The notes below the pieces were generated by a model. It worked only from the letters and a program-made list of their open reading frames with translations, ran no database searches and was not told where the DNA came from. A stretch of DNA of 64,000 nt from Dolichospermum compactum NIES-806 (GTDB taxonomy: Bacteria > Cyanobacteriota > Cyanobacteriia > Cyanobacteriales > Nostocaceae). The stretch spans positions 4,354,382 through 4,418,381 of the forward strand of contig NZ_AP018316.1 of the NCBI RefSeq assembly GCF_002368115.1. Reading direction: 5' to 3'. Position 1 is the first letter of the stretch, and each line of letters begins with the position of its first letter. Both the position numbers and the translations under genes were made by a program. Shown here one piece after another: positions 61,561 through 64,000 of the stretch.

Positions 61561-61955
61561 ATGGTTTGCAAGTCTTTGAGCGATAGCGAAGCGCTGCTGC
61601 AAGCAGTTCGCCTGTACTGGTTGAACTAGAGGCTATAATCACATTATATATTTGGTTGCGATGCTTACTGCGAGGGAAGCGATCGCCTCATCTGTTGGTA
61701 TAGTTCTATATATAGCGGTTCTCGATTAATTGAGATACAAGAACCCCACCCCCAACCCCCTCCCCGCAAGCGATGAGGGGGCTATGATGTATCTCATGCA
61801 AGTGTATACTGCTATATCTTTTTTCCTGCATTTCTAAAGTATATTCTTTAAGGGCGATAGCGAAACGCTGCTGCAAGCAGTTCGCTCAACAATTTTCGTT
61901 CATTTTTTCCCCTTAATTATTTATCTTAAAATAACGTTACAATCCCCAATGACTA
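61561..61955. repeat. Direct repeat of ~395 bp, copy B
   Basis: Second copy of the unit at 61051-61445. The few differences (for example GATCTAG/GAACTAG, TGCCTACTGCG/TGCTTACTGCG) indicate a young duplication. The 115 bp between copies includes the TTAGCGATCGCTTTCAA segment shared with 59775 and 63222. Confidence 0.9.
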
Positions 61956-62000
61956 TTATTAGCTCACTTATAACACACTTATTTTATAAGTTAACAGTAG

Positions 62001-62612
62001 TTATCCCCTATATTTGAATAGGATTTTCTCCTCAGCTTGTTTAAATTCAATATCAAATAAATCAAACACAACTTCCCTACCCAATAAAACTTCTTGGCAA
62101 TCCTCATTTTGTAACCAGGCAACAGGAGCAGAAAAGGTATAATTATCAATCTGCATTTCAACTTGTCGGAGTACATATTGTACACTCCCCCCTACTCCTT
62201 CTCCATTACTCAGAACTTCTCCTTGAGAGAGGGCATATCCTAAGTCTGTGCCTAAATAAAATGTAATTAGGCTAATATCCGAACCAGAATCTACAAGCAT
62301 TTCCAGGATTTTAGAATTTTGAAAAGTTAGACAGACTTCGTATTTTGGCTGCCAATCATGTTTTTTGACTGTTCTAAAACGCACTGGGAAAAACTTCACT
62401 GGCTCAACAAATTCGTTCTCGTAGATCCGCTCAGTGATGTAGTCAGAAGATTTTAAGTTCTGAAGGTCAATTTGCTGTGTCATGATTCTATAATCTTGGT
62501 GATGAGCTATTACACCATCCTTAGTGTAAATAATCCATTCTCCACGATATTGTTTTAGTTTTCGGTAATTTGCTTTACGCCATTCTTTGGCACTATTGTA
62601 TTTTTCGTTCAT
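62001..62612 (-). CDS. Retropepsin-like aspartic protease domain protein
   Basis: 203 residues. N-terminal part (YRGEWIIYTKDGVIAHHQDY) resembles a DUF5678-type segment; the C-terminal half has EMLVDSGSDISLITFYLGTD, the DSG motif of single-lobe retropepsin-like aspartic proteases, and EVLLGREVVFDLFDIEF. Similar small proteins are common in cyanobacteria, often as predicted clan AA proteases of unknown target. It stands isolated between repeat blocks. Confidence 0.8.
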   Translation of the reverse strand: MNEKYNSAKEWRKANYRKLKQYRGEWIIYTKDGVIAHHQDYRIMTQQIDLQNLKSSDYITERIYENEFVEPVKFFPVRFRTVKKHDWQPKYEVCLTFQNSKILEMLVDSGSDISLITFYLGTDLGYALSQGEVLSNGEGVGGSVQYVLRQVEMQIDNYTFSAPVAWLQNEDCQEVLLGREVVFDLFDIEFKQAEEKILFKYRG

Positions 62613-63305
62613 ATTTAGCTATAGGAAAGTCGGGGATCTGGGCATGATCAGATTATGTATTCAGTTACCATTATATTTATTTCTTTAATCGCCTAATTAC
62701 TGACAATATTAGATGTCTTGTAGACAAAGTTCCAGATTTTGGTCAGATATTTTCTGTACTTTGGCCTTCTGATCAATATCTCAAAAGAGATCCTCAAAAG
62801 GTTGCATGGAGGGACTGAGATCAAAAAGACCATCAAAGCCCAACTCACTGTTCAATACTATCCGGTTCTGTCACTCTCGCACAACAATAATCGAATCTAT
62901 TTTTTTTAACTCTGATTTTATACAGGTTTGCGATCGTCGTTCTCTAATGGATGAATAATAGAATAACACATAGTTAATTAGTGTGCGCTAGGTTCAGAGA
63001 TTCTGATTCAAGTGTCATCTTTATTGTCAGTATATTTTAATTAACTCCTTTGAATAATTGATACCTGCGAAAGAGTTTCATTTAACCAAGCGATCACCTT
63101 CAAGATCAACAGTTTCAGATCCCCGACTTCTTAAAGAAGTCGGGGATCTGATTTTCTTATTTTATTTATAGAGTGAAGGTTAAAGAATTTCCCCAGTGAC
63201 CAATTTGAGATTTCATAAATTAGCGATCGCTTTCAAGATAAACAAAGTATATCTCAATTGATTATAAGTTGTCTTTAGGGGATAGACTAGACTAAATGTG
63301 AAAAT
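62613..63305. other. Repeat-rich spacer
   Basis: Half of a GTCGGGGATCTG hairpin repeat (62628), an unidentified short frame (VDKVPDFGQIFSVLWPSDQY, about 62715-62815), the inverse of the 15848 repeat (62853-62905), then the 63119-63265 repeat unit. No gene can be supported. Confidence 0.5.
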
Positions 63306-63860
63306 TTACTGGTTTTCTAACCAGCTTTCTAACTCAGAAATATCCGTAAAATCAAGTAATTGATCAACCAACATTTCAATTACACTTAGTTTCAAACCCC
63401 GAATTCGATCTTCAATGGCAGAATCTAAAGAACCAAATTGCCGTGTCAGAAGACGCAGAACTATACTCACTGCTTCTTCTTGCTTTCCTTCTTGCTTTCC
63501 TTCTTGCTTTCCTTCTTGCTTTCCTTCTTGCTTTCCTTCCTGTTGTCCTTCAGCAAAGACATCCTGATAAAAACGGGTTTGTTTGAGGTCTACGTCTGTT
63601 ATTCCTATCATCTGCTGTATTTCCTCTCTACTTAAAATAGGCAGTTTATAAACCATGATAGTCTCTAACAAATCAATTAGTTGCAATTGCAATTGTCTTT
63701 GAGTTATTTGTCCATAGGTTTCTTTAGCAATTTCTTGTGCTAAAACTGCACTTTTATCCGCAGGAGTAACAATCAGTTTCAGCAACTTCAGACTGATAGG
63801 GGCATTTGCTGGAGGTTCTAATTCATCCAAGTATATACGGTGGACTCTGGAACTTGCCAA
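63306..63860 (-). pseudogene. Rpn-family (PD-(D/E)XK nuclease/transposase-like) gene, 5'-truncated
   Basis: The frame reads SSRVHRIYLDELEPPANAPI, SREEIQQMIGITDVDLKQTR FYQDVFAEGQ, five EGKQ units, LLTRQFGSLDSAIEDRIRGL. This is the C-terminal half (including a DUF4351-like tail) of the recombination-promoting nuclease family; the N-terminal nuclease domain is missing because repeat sequence (CAATAATCACATTATATACTC) begins exactly at the 5' end. The EGKQ stretch comes from a 12-bp tandem repeat (63479-63540) that may vary in number. Confidence 0.8.
63479..63540. repeat. 12-bp tandem repeat in coding sequence (EGKQ units)
   Basis: TTGCTTTCCTTC repeated about five times in tandem. On the coding strand each unit gives one EGKQ, so copy-number change keeps the frame. 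Confidence 0.9.
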
Positions 63861-63935
63861 TAATCACATTATATACTCAGTTGCGATGCCTGCTCCAAGG
63901 GCAGCGATCGCCGGACTTGTTGGTATAGTTCAATA

Positions 63936-64000
63936 TAGCGGTATGCACTTGCATAAGATACATCATAGCCCCCTCATCGCTTGGGGGGAGGGGGTTGCTC
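63936..64000. mobile_element. Edge-truncated MITE of the CCCCACCCCCAACCCCCT family
   Basis: TATAGCGGTATGCACTTGC, then ATACATCATAGCCCCCTCAT and GGGGGAGGGGGTTG: the family core in reverse orientation relative to 61200-61307. Preceded by sequence common to the ~395-bp repeats (ATCACATTATATACTCAGTTG). Confidence 0.75.

Noticed and set aside
63479..63540. Short regular repeats that could look like a CRISPR array
   Set aside because: Units of 12 bp in direct tandem without spacers, inside a coding frame (EGKQ); not a CRISPR. No other array with unique spacers was seen.

Overview
The window looks like a chromosomal segment of a filamentous, probably heterocyst-forming cyanobacterium (Nostocales; the style of repeats and the HEPN/MNT genes suggest the Dolichospermum/Aphanizomenon/Anabaena group). 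The DNA is AT-rich. GCGATCGC (HIP1) octamers occur throughout, and 7-bp tandem repeats (STRR-like) and many short palindromic repeats fill the spacers. Cyanobacterial markers include ycf35/ycf46, sqdB/sqdX, chlM, a SigF-type sigma factor, a light-repressed HPF homologue and a cyano-type PEP-CTERM protein. The genus is inferred, not proven.

Layout. 1-5.1 kb: xisH (cut by the window edge)/xisI, a pentapeptide-repeat gene broken exactly at its start codon by a MITE, an Fe-alcohol dehydrogenase, an AI-2E-type permease, a Nudix hydrolase and a small lipoprotein. 5.3-10 kb: prolyl oligopeptidase, then the minus-strand cluster RHH protein, ycf46, ycf35. 10-15 kb: transposase and patatin remnants, the sulfolipid pair sqdB-sqdX, and a decayed adenylate cyclase carrying a MITE. 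16-25.5 kb: chlM, a DUF937 protein, a membrane GTPase, sigF, a MITE-rich stretch with a HEPN-like pair and an internally deleted IS605-type element, then a DsbD_2/ferric-reductase-like fusion with a CopC-like partner. 25.7-35 kb: galE, an acyltransferase, a truncated STAND ATPase, a PEP-CTERM protein, a PrxQ-type peroxiredoxin, HPF, lipB, msrA, an M48 peptidase and tRNA-Leu(CAA).

35-61 kb, almost all on the minus strand, is an exopolysaccharide locus. It has a Wzc/BY-kinase, a hexapeptide acetyltransferase, two GT2 and several GT4 glycosyltransferases, a CgeB-like glycosyltransferase, methyltransferases, AsnB, an aldo/keto reductase, a PhyH-type oxygenase and a Wzy-like membrane protein. A toxin-antitoxin/accessory island is embedded at 43-48 kb: Uma2 and DUF29 genes around a split MNT+HEPN pair followed directly by a single-chain MNT-HEPN fusion. 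61-64 kb is a repeat field with a ~395-bp direct duplication, a retropepsin-like gene and a truncated Rpn-type gene.

The most notable material is mobile. One MITE family has 6-bp target duplications (three complete copies, two in genes). Two families have TA target sites, and paralogous Uma2 3' ends serve as natural empty sites. A palindromic repeat has been exapted in frame inside asnB. The tandem split and fused MNT-HEPN modules, both keeping RX4HXY, are the best candidate for an unusual functional system.
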